DNA from: Chromatiales bacterium
GTDB lineage: Bacteria; Pseudomonadota; Gammaproteobacteria; Steroidobacterales; GCA-2729495
Direction: 5' to 3'
Length of the DNA: 9,330 nt
Assembly (NCBI GenBank): GCA_030614035.1
Contig: JAUWKW010000039.1
Location: forward strand, 1-9,330
The stretch's first letter is position 1. Each line of letters begins with the position of its first letter. Positions 1 through 6,062 of the stretch are shown here, one piece after another. The position numbers and the translations under genes are program-made. The notes under the pieces are model-generated. The model was not told the origin of the DNA, did not search any database, and was given only the letters and a program-made list of their open reading frames with translations.

Positions 1-459
1 CGCCGATACCAAAACCTCGGCGTTCCAACTCAAGTCGCCCAGCGAATGGCGTCTTTAATGGGCTCAACGATGGTGCTCGATGTGGTCGAACTGGCTGCCG
101 AATCCGGTCAAAAAATCAGTCGCGTCGGGGAAGTCTATCTGGAGATATCCCAGGGTCTCAGCATTGGTTGGCTACGTGAGCGGATCGAAAATCTTGAGGT
201 CAGTGGACGCTGGGAAGCAACTGCCCGCAGCAGACTGCGCGAGGGCCTGTTGGCGGTGCACCGACAACTGGCTGCGAATCTTCTGCGTCGGGCCACCTCA
301 CAGCCGGGCACGACCCTGGTCCTGGACTGGCTCGCCCAACAAGGACCGCAGATCCAGCGAACGAAACAAATGCTGCTGGATATTCGGGGGCAGATAGACA
401 TCGATTTTCCGGCACTTACTGTCGCCGTGCGCGAACTGCAGCAACTTGCGGACAGCTGA
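1..459 (+). CDS. NAD-dependent glutamate dehydrogenase, C-terminal end (5' partial)
   Basis: The reading frame is open from the first base of the window and ends at a TGA followed directly by an in-frame TAA. The 152 visible residues match, from memory, the extreme C-terminus of the very large (about 180 kDa) NAD-specific glutamate dehydrogenases, such as Pseudomonas GdhB. Shared signs are the segment around VGEVYLEIS, the hydrophobic G-WLRERI helix, the RWEATARSRLREGL stretch (family: RWQALAR..RDDL), and a terminal helix ending VRELQQLA. The enzyme oxidatively deaminates glutamate to 2-oxoglutarate and ammonia in the cytoplasm, feeding carbon into the TCA cycle. The catalytic and NAD-binding domains lie upstream of the window, so activity cannot be judged here. 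The first ATG in the window, at 46, is internal to the gene and not a real start. The family call is fairly sure; the exact subfamily is not. Confidence -1.
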   Translation, partial: RRYQNLGVPTQVAQRMASLMGSTMVLDVVELAAESGQKISRVGEVYLEISQGLSIGWLRERIENLEVSGRWEATARSRLREGLLAVHRQLAANLLRRATSQPGTTLVLDWLAQQGPQIQRTKQMLLDIRGQIDIDFPALTVAVRELQQLADS

Positions 460-468
460 TAATTATCA
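457..468. repeat. Perfect 12-bp palindrome over tandem stop codons
   Basis: TGATAATTATCA is self-complementary across all 12 bases. Its first six bases are the TGA stop of the glutamate dehydrogenase frame plus the in-frame TAA behind it. It is AT-rich with no T-run after it, so it is not a normal intrinsic terminator. It may be chance or a protein-binding site. Confidence -1.
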
Positions 469-529
469 ATTAAACCGGGCGCAACAATCCTTGAGCTATC
501 AGTAACGTCCACACTTCAGATCAATCCTT

Positions 530-545
530 ACCAGTATTTACTGGT
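530..545. promoter_or_regulatory. Palindrome upstream of gpmA, possible operator
   Basis: Two perfect 7-base arms, ACCAGTA and TACTGGT, are separated by TT. The site lies in the 161-base spacer before gpmA, with its centre about 83 bases upstream of the start codon and just upstream of the best promoter candidate. A dimeric regulator could bind such a site, but I do not recognise the consensus, and a single copy this short can occur by chance. Confidence -1.
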
Positions 546-558
546 TGTGGTTCGATCG

Positions 559-587
559 TTATCGTGCTCAAGTAAACCGGTTACACT
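559..587 (+). promoter_or_regulatory. Candidate promoter for gpmA
   Basis: TTATCG (559-564) and TACACT (582-587) lie 17 bases apart. They match the sigma70 -35 and -10 consensus at 3 and 4 of 6 positions. Transcription would start near 594, leaving a leader of about 27 bases that contains the ribosome binding site. The match is modest; it is the best-placed pair I found in this spacer. Confidence -1.
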
Positions 588-620
588 ACCCTGCGATTGC
601 GCACACTCAGGAGATTGTGA

Positions 621-1364
621 ATGCCCGGGAAGTTGGCAATGTGCCGGCATGGTGAAAGCACCTGGAACCAGCAGAATCTGTTTACCGGCTGGACCGACGT
701 TGATTTGACGCAACAGGGGATCGACGAAGCGCAAATCGCCGGCCGGCAATTGCGGGAACTGGGAGCTACCTTTGATATCGCTTTTACGTCCGTTCTGAAA
801 AGAGCGATTCGTACGCTATGGCTGATGCTGGATGAATTGGACCTGATGTGGATTCCTGTCGAGCGATCGTGGCGGCTGAACGAGCGACATTACGGTGCGC
901 TGCAGGGCCTGAACAAAGCGGATACCTCGGCCAAGCATGGCGAGGAACAAGTGCATATCTGGAGACGCAGCTACGATATTCAACCTCCTCCGCTGGATGA
1001 CAACGACGAAAGCCATCCAAGATTTGACCCCCGATATCGGCATGCTGCCGAGCTGCCATCAACGGAGTCGCTGAAGGACACACTGAATCGCGTACTGCCA
1101 TACTGGGATGAAACCATCGCCCCGCGTTTGCGGGCGGGCGAGAACGTGTTGATCGCTGCGCATGGAAACAGCATGCGGGCGCTGGTCAAAATGCTGGACG
1201 GTATTTCCGACAAAGAAATTACCGAATTCAACATCCCGACCGGTATTCCGATCGTTTATCAACTGGACGATAGCCTGAGTCCGGTCAGCCGCGAATTTAT
1301 AGGTGATCCCGAGGCAATTCGGAAGGCCACGGATGCCGTTGCAAATCAAGCCGTGCGGAAATGA
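621..1364 (+). CDS. gpmA: 2,3-bisphosphoglycerate-dependent phosphoglycerate mutase
   Basis: This cytoplasmic enzyme interconverts 3-phosphoglycerate and 2-phosphoglycerate in glycolysis and gluconeogenesis. The 247-residue length is normal for the family. The phosphohistidine motif RHGE is at residues 9-12, so His10 is the phosphorylated residue. Other family marks are FTGW-D at 21-26, the SVLKRAIRT segment with Arg61, LNERHYG with the acid-base Glu88, and AAHGNS with the second catalytic His181. Nothing essential is missing. The ATG at 621 is well supported by AGGAG at 609-613 with a 7-base spacer, and only eight residues precede the RHG motif, as expected. The gene has its own 161-base upstream spacer. 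Its TGA overlaps the next gene's ATG in the string ATGA, which suggests translational coupling to the carbonic-anhydrase-like protein. Confidence -1.
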   Translation: MPGKLAMCRHGESTWNQQNLFTGWTDVDLTQQGIDEAQIAGRQLRELGATFDIAFTSVLKRAIRTLWLMLDELDLMWIPVERSWRLNERHYGALQGLNKADTSAKHGEEQVHIWRRSYDIQPPPLDDNDESHPRFDPRYRHAAELPSTESLKDTLNRVLPYWDETIAPRLRAGENVLIAAHGNSMRALVKMLDGISDKEITEFNIPTGIPIVYQLDDSLSPVSREFIGDPEAIRKATDAVANQAVRK

Positions 1365-1885
1365 TTTACTCGCTTGGAGAGCAATCGCCCGTCACGGACG
1401 GAGAAAATATCTTCATTGCCCCCGGCGCGGCAGTTATTGGAAATGTTCGGCTGGAGCCGAATTCCAGCGTTTGGTTCGGTGCGGTGCTGCGCGGCGATAT
1501 TGAGCCCATCACGATAGGCGAAGGTTCGAACGTTCAGGACGGTTGTGTGCTGCATACTGACCCAGGCTACCCTTTAACGATCGGCAGAAATGTCACGATC
1601 GGGCACATGGTGATGCTGCATGGCTGTGAAGTCGGTGACAATTCGCTGATCGGCATCGGAACAACGATCATGAACGGCGCCCGTATTGGAGCCAATTCGC
1701 TTGTTGGCGCGCATGCCCTGATTACCGAAGGTAAATCCTTTCCCGACGGCGTACTGATTATGGGCGTGCCGGGGCAAGTGACCAGGGAACTGGATTCAAC
1801 GGAAATCAACGCACTGGCGGACAGCGCCGCCCGCTACAACGAGAAGGCGCTCGAGTATCGTTCGTCGCTGCGGCCCACCGAATGA
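1361..1885 (+). CDS. Gamma carbonic anhydrase family protein (YrdA/PaaY-like)
   Basis: This 174-residue protein is a left-handed beta-helix of hexapeptide repeats, visible as recurring I/V-G-x-x-x-x units over about residues 15-120. A C-terminal helix follows (about 147-170). Three histidines in the right places, His65 in VLHTD, His82 in GHM and His87 in LHG, form the presumed metal site between subunits of a trimer. Arg44 and Asp46 (LRGD), Gln59 and Tyr159-Asn160 match other active-site positions of the family. The glutamate-bearing acidic loop of the archaeal enzyme Cam is absent, as in YrdA-type proteins, so carbonic anhydrase activity cannot be assumed; some relatives act as thioesterases or have no known activity. 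There is no good Shine-Dalgarno sequence. The 4-base overlap with gpmA implies translation by coupling. It converges on tesB with a 10-base gap. Confidence -1.
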   Translation: MIYSLGEQSPVTDGENIFIAPGAAVIGNVRLEPNSSVWFGAVLRGDIEPITIGEGSNVQDGCVLHTDPGYPLTIGRNVTIGHMVMLHGCEVGDNSLIGIGTTIMNGARIGANSLVGAHALITEGKSFPDGVLIMGVPGQVTRELDSTEINALADSAARYNEKALEYRSSLRPTE

Positions 1886-1895
1886 GAACGGTCCG

Positions 1896-2759
1896 CTAGG
1901 AACTCTTCCGTACCCTCATCAGCCCCTCTTGGGCTGTGGATGCAACCAGAATCCCGTCTTGGGTAAAGACCTGCCCGCGCGACAGCCCGCGCGCACCGGA
2001 AGCACTGGGACTGTCAAATGAGAACAACAACCACTGATCAAAGTGGCATGAGTGATGAAACCACAAAGCGTGATCGAGACTGGCCATTTGTACCTGTTCG
2101 CGAACGAAGCGCAGACCGTGTGGCAACGTAGCTGTACCGAGAAGTTCATAGTCCGACACATAGGCGAGCAATACCTGGTTGGTCTCTTCGTCATGCGGAA
2201 CGCTATCCTTCGTTCGCATCCAGATATGCTTTACCGGCTCGAGTTTCTCGTTTGACAAGATATCTGGCATGTCAACTGGGCGCACGTCAAATGGCCTGTC
2301 TATCGTCAGGAAACGGCGCACTCTTTCCGGAAGTTTCGCGAGAACATTCTTTTTAATATCACGAAAATCTGTGAGACCGTCTGGGCCAGGCACGTCGGGC
2401 ATTGTGGCCTGGTGTTCGAGACCGCTCTCCTTACGCTGAAACGACGCCGTCATATTAAATATCTGCCGGCCGTGCTGGATGGCGACGACAGGGCTGTTCG
2501 AGAAGCTGCTGCCGTCCCTGGCCCTGTCCACCTCGTAGACGATCGGAGCCTCTACGTCTCCGCGGCGCAGAAAGTAAGCGTGCAGAGAATGCGCGCCCCT
2601 GCCGTCGACCGTTTTGCTCGCTGCACGGAGTGCCTGTCCCAGCACCTGGCCGCCATATACCTGCGGACTGCCGATATCGCGGCTCTCGCCCCGGAAAATA
2701 TTGTCTTCGACCTGCTCCAGCGTCAGCAGCTTTAGCAAGTCGGCAAGCACAGGATCCAC
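1896..2759 (-). CDS. tesB: Acyl-CoA thioesterase II
   Basis: TesB hydrolyses medium- and long-chain acyl-CoAs to free fatty acid and CoA in the cytoplasm. From the GTG at 2759 the protein has 287 residues, against 286 in E. coli TesB, and the two align closely throughout a double hot-dog fold. Shared landmarks are FRG near the N-terminus, GGQVLGQAL, SLHAYFLRRGD, MTASFQ, LPHGLRF, HALWFH and the C-terminal FTQDG...STAQEGLMR. The E. coli catalytic set Asp204-Thr228-Gln278 corresponds to Asp203, Ser227 and Gln277, so the threonine is replaced by serine, which keeps the hydroxyl. A further GTG at 2822 would add 21 residues, but they have no counterpart in E. coli TesB and that codon has no clear ribosome binding site. 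The gene stands alone on its strand and diverges from the DUF1499 gene. Confidence -1.
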   Translation of the reverse strand: MDPVLADLLKLLTLEQVEDNIFRGESRDIGSPQVYGGQVLGQALRAASKTVDGRGAHSLHAYFLRRGDVEAPIVYEVDRARDGSSFSNSPVVAIQHGRQIFNMTASFQRKESGLEHQATMPDVPGPDGLTDFRDIKKNVLAKLPERVRRFLTIDRPFDVRPVDMPDILSNEKLEPVKHIWMRTKDSVPHDEETNQVLLAYVSDYELLGTATLPHGLRFVREQVQMASLDHALWFHHSCHFDQWLLFSFDSPSASGARGLSRGQVFTQDGILVASTAQEGLMRVRKSS

Positions 2760-2765
2760 GGGTAT

Positions 2766-2772
2766 TCCTTCC
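2766..2772 (-). promoter_or_regulatory. Ribosome binding site fixing the tesB start
   Basis: Read on the - strand this is GGAAGGA, six bases before the GTG at 2759. It is one of the strongest Shine-Dalgarno sequences in the window and is the main reason for choosing that GTG over the in-frame GTG at 2822. Confidence -1.
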
Positions 2773-2795
2773 AGTGAGCAGTTCAGTCCCGGGAT

Positions 2796-2822
2796 ATTGT
2801 ATACACACACGCAGCTTGTCAC
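2796..2822 (-). promoter_or_regulatory. Candidate promoter for tesB
   Basis: On the - strand, GTGACA (2817-2822, 5 of 6 to the -35 consensus) and TACAAT (2796-2801, 5 of 6 to -10) are separated by 15 bases, shorter than the ideal 17. If used, transcription would begin near 2789, downstream of the alternative GTG at 2822, which again favours the start at 2759. Confidence -1.
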
Positions 2823-2912
2823 GAAGCCGGCTGTCGGCGCGATATTCCGCCCGGGCAGCTAAGTCGGCGATATGGTAGTTTTGAGAAATCCGCGGACGAG
2901 GGGTACCGAAAA

Positions 2913-3677
2913 ATGACTGAACTGCAAACGGCGGGAGGAGCCTGGGGGACACGCCTTTGCATGGTGTCCATCTACCTGACGGCCATTGGGGCAATTTTAG
3001 CCCTGGCTGCCGGGCCCGGTTACCGCGCTGGCATTATCGGTGTGGGCGCTGGGCTACTGACCTACGTGGCCGTGTCGCTGGCCATGCTATTCGCGACCAT
3101 CGCCGCCTCAGTTGGGCTGGCCATGACCAAAGGTACTGCAGATAGCGCATCGCAGGCCATCACCTGGGTGGCATTTTTCGCGGCCTTGCTCGTCACGGTT
3201 AATAATGTGGTCTGGTTGAACCGCGCCAGGACCGCCCCGCCGATTCACGACATTACGACAGACCTCAACCAACCGCCGGAATTCGTGGCCATTCTGCCAC
3301 TGCGCAGTGATGCGCCAAATCCCGCTGAATATGCTGGTGACGAGACAGCCGACCTGCAACGTGATGCCTATCCGGATGTTGAAACGATTGTCGTGCTCGA
3401 TCCAGCCGGAATAGTGTTCGACAGTGCGCTCGCAGTAGCTGGCGAGTTGGGCTGGGAAATCGTCGACAGTAATGCTCAGGCAGGGCGTATCGAAGCAACC
3501 GATACGACCGCCTATTTCGGCTTCAAGGATGACGTCGTAATTCGCATAGGCTCCGAAGGGCCCCAGACGCGCATCGATGTTCGATCGAAATCCCGCGTTG
3601 GGGTCGGCGATGTAGGAACAAATGCAAATCGAATCCGGCGTTTTCGTGAACGCCTGCTGGAGGTAATTGGATCCTAG
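2913..3677 (+). CDS. Membrane-anchored DUF1499 family protein
   Basis: The 254-residue protein has two parts. Residues about 13-34, 40-70 and 82-102 are three hydrophobic stretches that look like membrane helices. From about 107 to the end is a soluble domain that I recognise as DUF1499. It begins with PPIHDITTDLNQPPEF, continues with an alpha/beta core around YPDVETIVV and AGELGWEIVD, and ends with the typical IDVRSKSRVGVGDVG-N--RIR segment. The function of DUF1499 is unknown; DUF1499 domains occur both alone and fused to membrane segments. The ATG at 2913 is preceded by GAGGGG at 2898-2903 with a 9-base spacer. The gene diverges from tesB across about 150 bases and converges on the MaoC gene with a 24-base gap, so it is probably a single-gene unit. 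The domain call is fairly sure; no role can be stated. Confidence -1.
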   Translation: MTELQTAGGAWGTRLCMVSIYLTAIGAILALAAGPGYRAGIIGVGAGLLTYVAVSLAMLFATIAASVGLAMTKGTADSASQAITWVAFFAALLVTVNNVVWLNRARTAPPIHDITTDLNQPPEFVAILPLRSDAPNPAEYAGDETADLQRDAYPDVETIVVLDPAGIVFDSALAVAGELGWEIVDSNAQAGRIEATDTTAYFGFKDDVVIRIGSEGPQTRIDVRSKSRVGVGDVGTNANRIRRFRERLLEVIGS

Positions 3678-3701
3678 GCGGATTTCACCCCGTGCACGAT
3701 C

Positions 3702-4169
3702 TCAGACTCCGGCCAGAAAGTACATGCCGATAGTTTCAACCACGCAAGCTGGTTTGGATTGGCCTTCAACCTCGACTGTGCAGTTGAGAATCAGCTGCAG
3801 CGCACCGGCGCGTTTCCGCGCTGAATTTAGCACGGCGCGCAGACGTACCCGACTGCCTACCGGCACCATAGCCTTGAAACGCGCCTTGTTTATTCCGTAA
3901 TTGATTACGCGTTCCAAGCCGACAAATTCGACGAAGTTATCGATCAGAGCCGGAATCAGGGCCAGCGTCATATAACCGTGGGCGATCGTTGAGCCAATGG
4001 GAAGATCTCGTGCTGCCCTGTCCGGATCCACGTGTATCCACTGATGGTCGTCCGTCGCGTCGGCAAATTGATTAATACGCGCCTGATCGATCAGCACCCA
4101 ATCCGAGACACCAACTTCGGTGCCTATCAACGCCTGGGCATCCTCAATAGTGCGAACCACGTGAGGCAT
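3702..4169 (-). CDS. MaoC family dehydratase ((R)-specific enoyl-CoA hydratase type)
   Basis: This 155-residue protein is a single hot-dog domain of the MaoC/NodN type. Such proteins usually hydrate trans-2-enoyl-CoA to (R)-3-hydroxyacyl-CoA or dehydrate the product. The hydratase-2 motif is clear: FADAT-D-DHQWIHVD at residues 35-48, with candidate catalytic Asp41 and His46 in D-x4-H spacing, followed by GSTIAHGYMTLAL at 59-71. The usual TGD of the motif is TDD here (Asp40 in place of glycine). The ATG at 4169 lies 14 bases beyond the folE stop and has only a weak GAG as ribosome binding site, so the gene is probably the last member of the folE transcript. It converges on the DUF1499 gene. 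Family membership is near certain; the substrate is unknown. Confidence -1.
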   Translation of the reverse strand: MPHVVRTIEDAQALIGTEVGVSDWVLIDQARINQFADATDDHQWIHVDPDRAARDLPIGSTIAHGYMTLALIPALIDNFVEFVGLERVINYGINKARFKAMVPVGSRVRLRAVLNSARKRAGALQLILNCTVEVEGQSKPACVVETIGMYFLAGV

Positions 4170-4183
4170 GGGTAATGCTCGTG

Positions 4184-4777
4184 TCAGGCGTCCGGATTTC
4201 GAATCATCTGCATAAACTCAGCGCGGGTTCGCGCGTCGTCACGGAATGCTCCGATCATGCGGCTGGTCACCATTTTGATATTGGTTTTGTTTACACCACG
4301 AGTCGTCATGCACTCGTGCTGGGCTTCGATGACAACGGCAACGCCGCGAGGTTCCAAGGCGTCATTAACGCAATCGGCGATTTGTGCGGTCAATTTCTCC
4401 TGAACCTGTAGCCTTTTCGCGTAGGCCTCGACAACTCGAGCCAGCTTGCTGATACCGACAACCTTCGCGCCAGGCAGATAGGCAACATGCGCCCTGCCGA
4501 TGATCGGTGCCATATGGTGTTCACAATGAGATGCGAAATCTATGTCCCGTAGGGCGACGATCTCATCGTAACCGTCTGCTGAAGCGAACGATGTACCCAG
4601 CAGTTCGTGTGGATCGACAGCGTAACCCTGGAACCAGTCCCCGAATGCGCTAACAACCCTTGCTGGGGTACGTAACAGCCCTTTCCTGTCCGGATTTTCG
4701 CCGATCCATTTCAGTAACACCCGCACGGCCGATTCGGCCTGTTCTTGGGTGGGACGGTCGGCTGAGCTATCGTTCAT
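4184..4777 (-). CDS. folE: GTP cyclohydrolase I
   Basis: FolE converts GTP to 7,8-dihydroneopterin triphosphate and formate, the first step of folate and tetrahydrobiopterin-type pterin synthesis. The protein has 197 residues and lacks the longer N-terminal stretch of the 222-residue E. coli enzyme. The zinc site is intact: Cys85 and His88 in SHCEHH, and Cys156 in HECMTTRG, with the same 71-residue spacing as Cys110 and Cys181 in E. coli. The neighbouring histidines 87 and 154 correspond to catalytic His112 and His179. [11 protein letters not shown] at 31-41, [11 protein letters not shown] at 106-116 and the [10 protein letters not shown] stretch at 121-130 are family signatures. The ATG at 4777 has AAAGGA at 4785-4790 with a 7-base spacer. 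It follows mobA by 69 bases, so it may be co-transcribed with it or have a weak promoter of its own. Confidence -1.
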   Translation of the reverse strand: MNDSSADRPTQEQAESAVRVLLKWIGENPDRKGLLRTPARVVSAFGDWFQGYAVDPHELLGTSFASADGYDEIVALRDIDFASHCEHHMAPIIGRAHVAYLPGAKVVGISKLARVVEAYAKRLQVQEKLTAQIADCVNDALEPRGVAVVIEAQHECMTTRGVNKTNIKMVTSRMIGAFRDDARTRAEFMQMIRNPDA

Positions 4778-4826
4778 ACACGTTTCCTTTCAAGCTGCCA
4801 CACGTGGCGCTGCCTCTGCGACTACA

Positions 4827-4851
4827 GTCACCGAGCCGTCACCCGGTCACG
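4827..4851. repeat. Triplicate GTCAC direct repeat between mobA and folE
   Basis: GTCACC occurs at 4827-4832 and 4838-4843, spaced 11 bases start to start (about one helical turn), and GTCACG occurs at 4846-4851, overlapping the mobA stop codon. The copies all face the same way. They could mark a regulator site for folE, but the motif is short and I do not recognise it. Confidence -1.
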
Positions 4852-5458
4852 AGGCCAGCAGATCACTAATCCGGGCAAGGTCCTCTGGCGTATTGATATT
4901 GTCCAGCGCATTGGACCGGGGCAATTCAAGTTCGCACAGTTCCGACTGAACCAGCAAGGTGCGTGGACTCGTCTCGAGCCCTTCCTCAGCGAGGCGCCGG
5001 AACCGGGCAAGGGTACCGGGTTCGTATATGGCACACAACGGTTCCGGCAAGCCATCTCGAGGATTAGCGAATGCCGTGGCGGCTTTTCGCGCATCGCGCT
5101 GCTCGATCAGCGCGCGAATGATTGCGCCGTCCACCAAAGGCATGTCGCAGGCTAGAACCAGCCAGGCCGCCTCCGGGTAGGCGCGATGGGCCGACAGCAG
5201 TCCGGCTGCCGGACCGAGCTCGTCATAGGCATCGATGATGGATTCATGTTCAAAGCGACTGATGTTTTCGAACTGATCAGCGCGAACGGACAAGTGAACG
5301 TGACCAAGAAACTCAGCAAGCAGATCCGCAGCTCGGTCGAGCTGGGTACGCCCACCGATTTCGAGTTTCGCTTTATCCTGCCCCATGCGCCGACTCTGTC
5401 CACCGGCGAGGACCAAACCTCGTAGTTCTCCGGGCCCCGGCCCGATCCCGTCACTCAT
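4847..5458 (-). CDS. mobA: Molybdenum cofactor guanylyltransferase
   Basis: MobA attaches GMP from GTP to molybdopterin, giving the bis-MGD or MGD form of the molybdenum cofactor. From the ATG at 5458 it has 203 residues; E. coli MobA has 194. The nucleotide-binding loop LAGGQSRRMGQDKAK lies at residues 17-31, the metal-binding LACDMPLV at 102-109 (Asp105), and family features PLCAIYEP and the C-terminal LDNINTPEDLA follow. This start overlaps the moaC stop by 8 bases (ATGAGTGA), a tight coupling, though no strong ribosome binding site is visible. A GTG at 5503 in the same frame would add 15 basic residues that do not look like family sequence, so I reject it. A related cytidylyl- or nucleotidyltransferase is possible from sequence alone, but the moaC neighbour makes MobA much more likely. 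Confidence -1.
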   Translation of the reverse strand: MSDGIGPGPGELRGLVLAGGQSRRMGQDKAKLEIGGRTQLDRAADLLAEFLGHVHLSVRADQFENISRFEHESIIDAYDELGPAAGLLSAHRAYPEAAWLVLACDMPLVDGAIIRALIEQRDARKAATAFANPRDGLPEPLCAIYEPGTLARFRRLAEEGLETSPRTLLVQSELCELELPRSNALDNINTPEDLARISDLLAS

Positions 5459-5954
5459 TCGCTGTGCCTGAGACGTCCGTGATCGAAGGCGCCTTATAGT
5501 CACCTTTCCCGCCCGTTTTGCTGACCAATCTCACATCGGTGACAACGATGTCGTGAGAAAGGCCCTTGCACATGTCATAGACGGTTAACGCAGCGACTGT
5601 TGCCCCGGTCAGTGCCTCCATCTCCACGCCGGTCTTGTGATGAACGGCGGTTTCGCAGTCGATAACAACGTCGCCTCCGTCATCCAACCGAATTCCGATT
5701 TTGCAATTCTCCAGACCGAGCGGATGACAAAACGGGATCAGTTCGTGAGTCCGCTTCGCAGCCATGGTTCCGGCCACGATAGCGGTCTGGAAAACTGGCC
5801 CCTTGGCGGTATGAATGTCGCCGTCGTGCATCGCGTCGGTAACTACTGCAGGCAGTTTGACGCGGGCGCTTGCGTGCGCTTGTCTCGCCGTCGCGGTCTT
5901 GTCGCTGACATCCACCATGGTTGGCTGATTTTTTGAATCGATGTGGGAAAACAT
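5451..5954 (-). CDS. moaC: Cyclic pyranopterin monophosphate synthase
   Basis: MoaC converts the MoaA product 3',8-cyclo-7,8-dihydro-GTP into cyclic pyranopterin monophosphate, an early step in molybdenum cofactor synthesis. With the ATG at 5954 it has 167 residues. It begins MFSHIDSKNQPTMVDVSDK, the usual MoaC opening. Active-site residues match E. coli: Lys51 in AKGPVF, His77 in LIPFCHPL, Glu111 and Glu113 in GVEMEAL, and Asp127 and Lys130 in YDMCK. A TTG at 5990 is in frame but lies inside the perfect -10 hexamer, so it would not be transcribed, and the 12 residues it would add (KKKRLRSG...) are not family-like. Ribosome binding is uncertain: GGAG sits 13 bases before the ATG and AGG only 3 bases before it. 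mobA follows with an 8-base overlap. moaA, moaB, moaD and moaE are not in the window. Confidence -1.
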   Translation of the reverse strand: MFSHIDSKNQPTMVDVSDKTATARQAHASARVKLPAVVTDAMHDGDIHTAKGPVFQTAIVAGTMAAKRTHELIPFCHPLGLENCKIGIRLDDGGDVVIDCETAVHHKTGVEMEALTGATVAALTVYDMCKGLSHDIVVTDVRLVSKTGGKGDYKAPSITDVSGTANE

Positions 5955-5989
5955 GGGCCTAAGACCACTCCGGAGCCGCTTTTTTTTCA

Positions 5990-5995
5990 ATTATA
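5990..5995 (-). promoter_or_regulatory. Perfect -10 hexamer upstream of moaC
   Basis: On the - strand this reads TATAAT, an exact sigma70 -10 box, placed so that transcription would start about 30 bases before the moaC ATG. No good -35 is found at 16-18 bases (CCAGGA at 17), so strength is uncertain. A run of eight A residues follows directly (- strand, 5980-5987), within the first transcribed bases. Confidence -1.
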
Positions 5996-6062
5996 CCTTG
6001 GCTGCAGGGGTGTCCTGGCAGGCCAGTCCGGCTCGACTACCGCAGCATGAACCGATCCGACA

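Noticed and set aside
4797..4808. GCCAC-AC-GTGGC inverted repeat upstream of folE
   Set aside because: The 5-base arms are short and GC-rich; this is expected by chance in DNA of this composition.
5458..5503. N-terminal extension of MobA from the GTG at 5503
   Set aside because: The added 15 residues are basic, lie wholly inside moaC and do not resemble MobA; the ATG at 5458 gives a normal length.
5979..5988. T8 run on the + strand after CTCCGGAG, resembling an intrinsic terminator
   Set aside because: CTCCGGAG has no room for a loop and no + strand gene ends here; the run is better read as the A-tract at the start of the moaC transcript.
5954..5990. N-terminal extension of MoaC from the TTG at 5990
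   Set aside because: The TTG overlaps the TATAAT -10 box, and the extra residues are simply the translated A-tract plus non-family sequence.
6015..6026. CTGGC-AG-GCCAG hairpin downstream of the membrane protein gene as a terminator
   Set aside because: The stem is only 5 base pairs with a 2-base gap and is not followed by a T-run in the direction of transcription.
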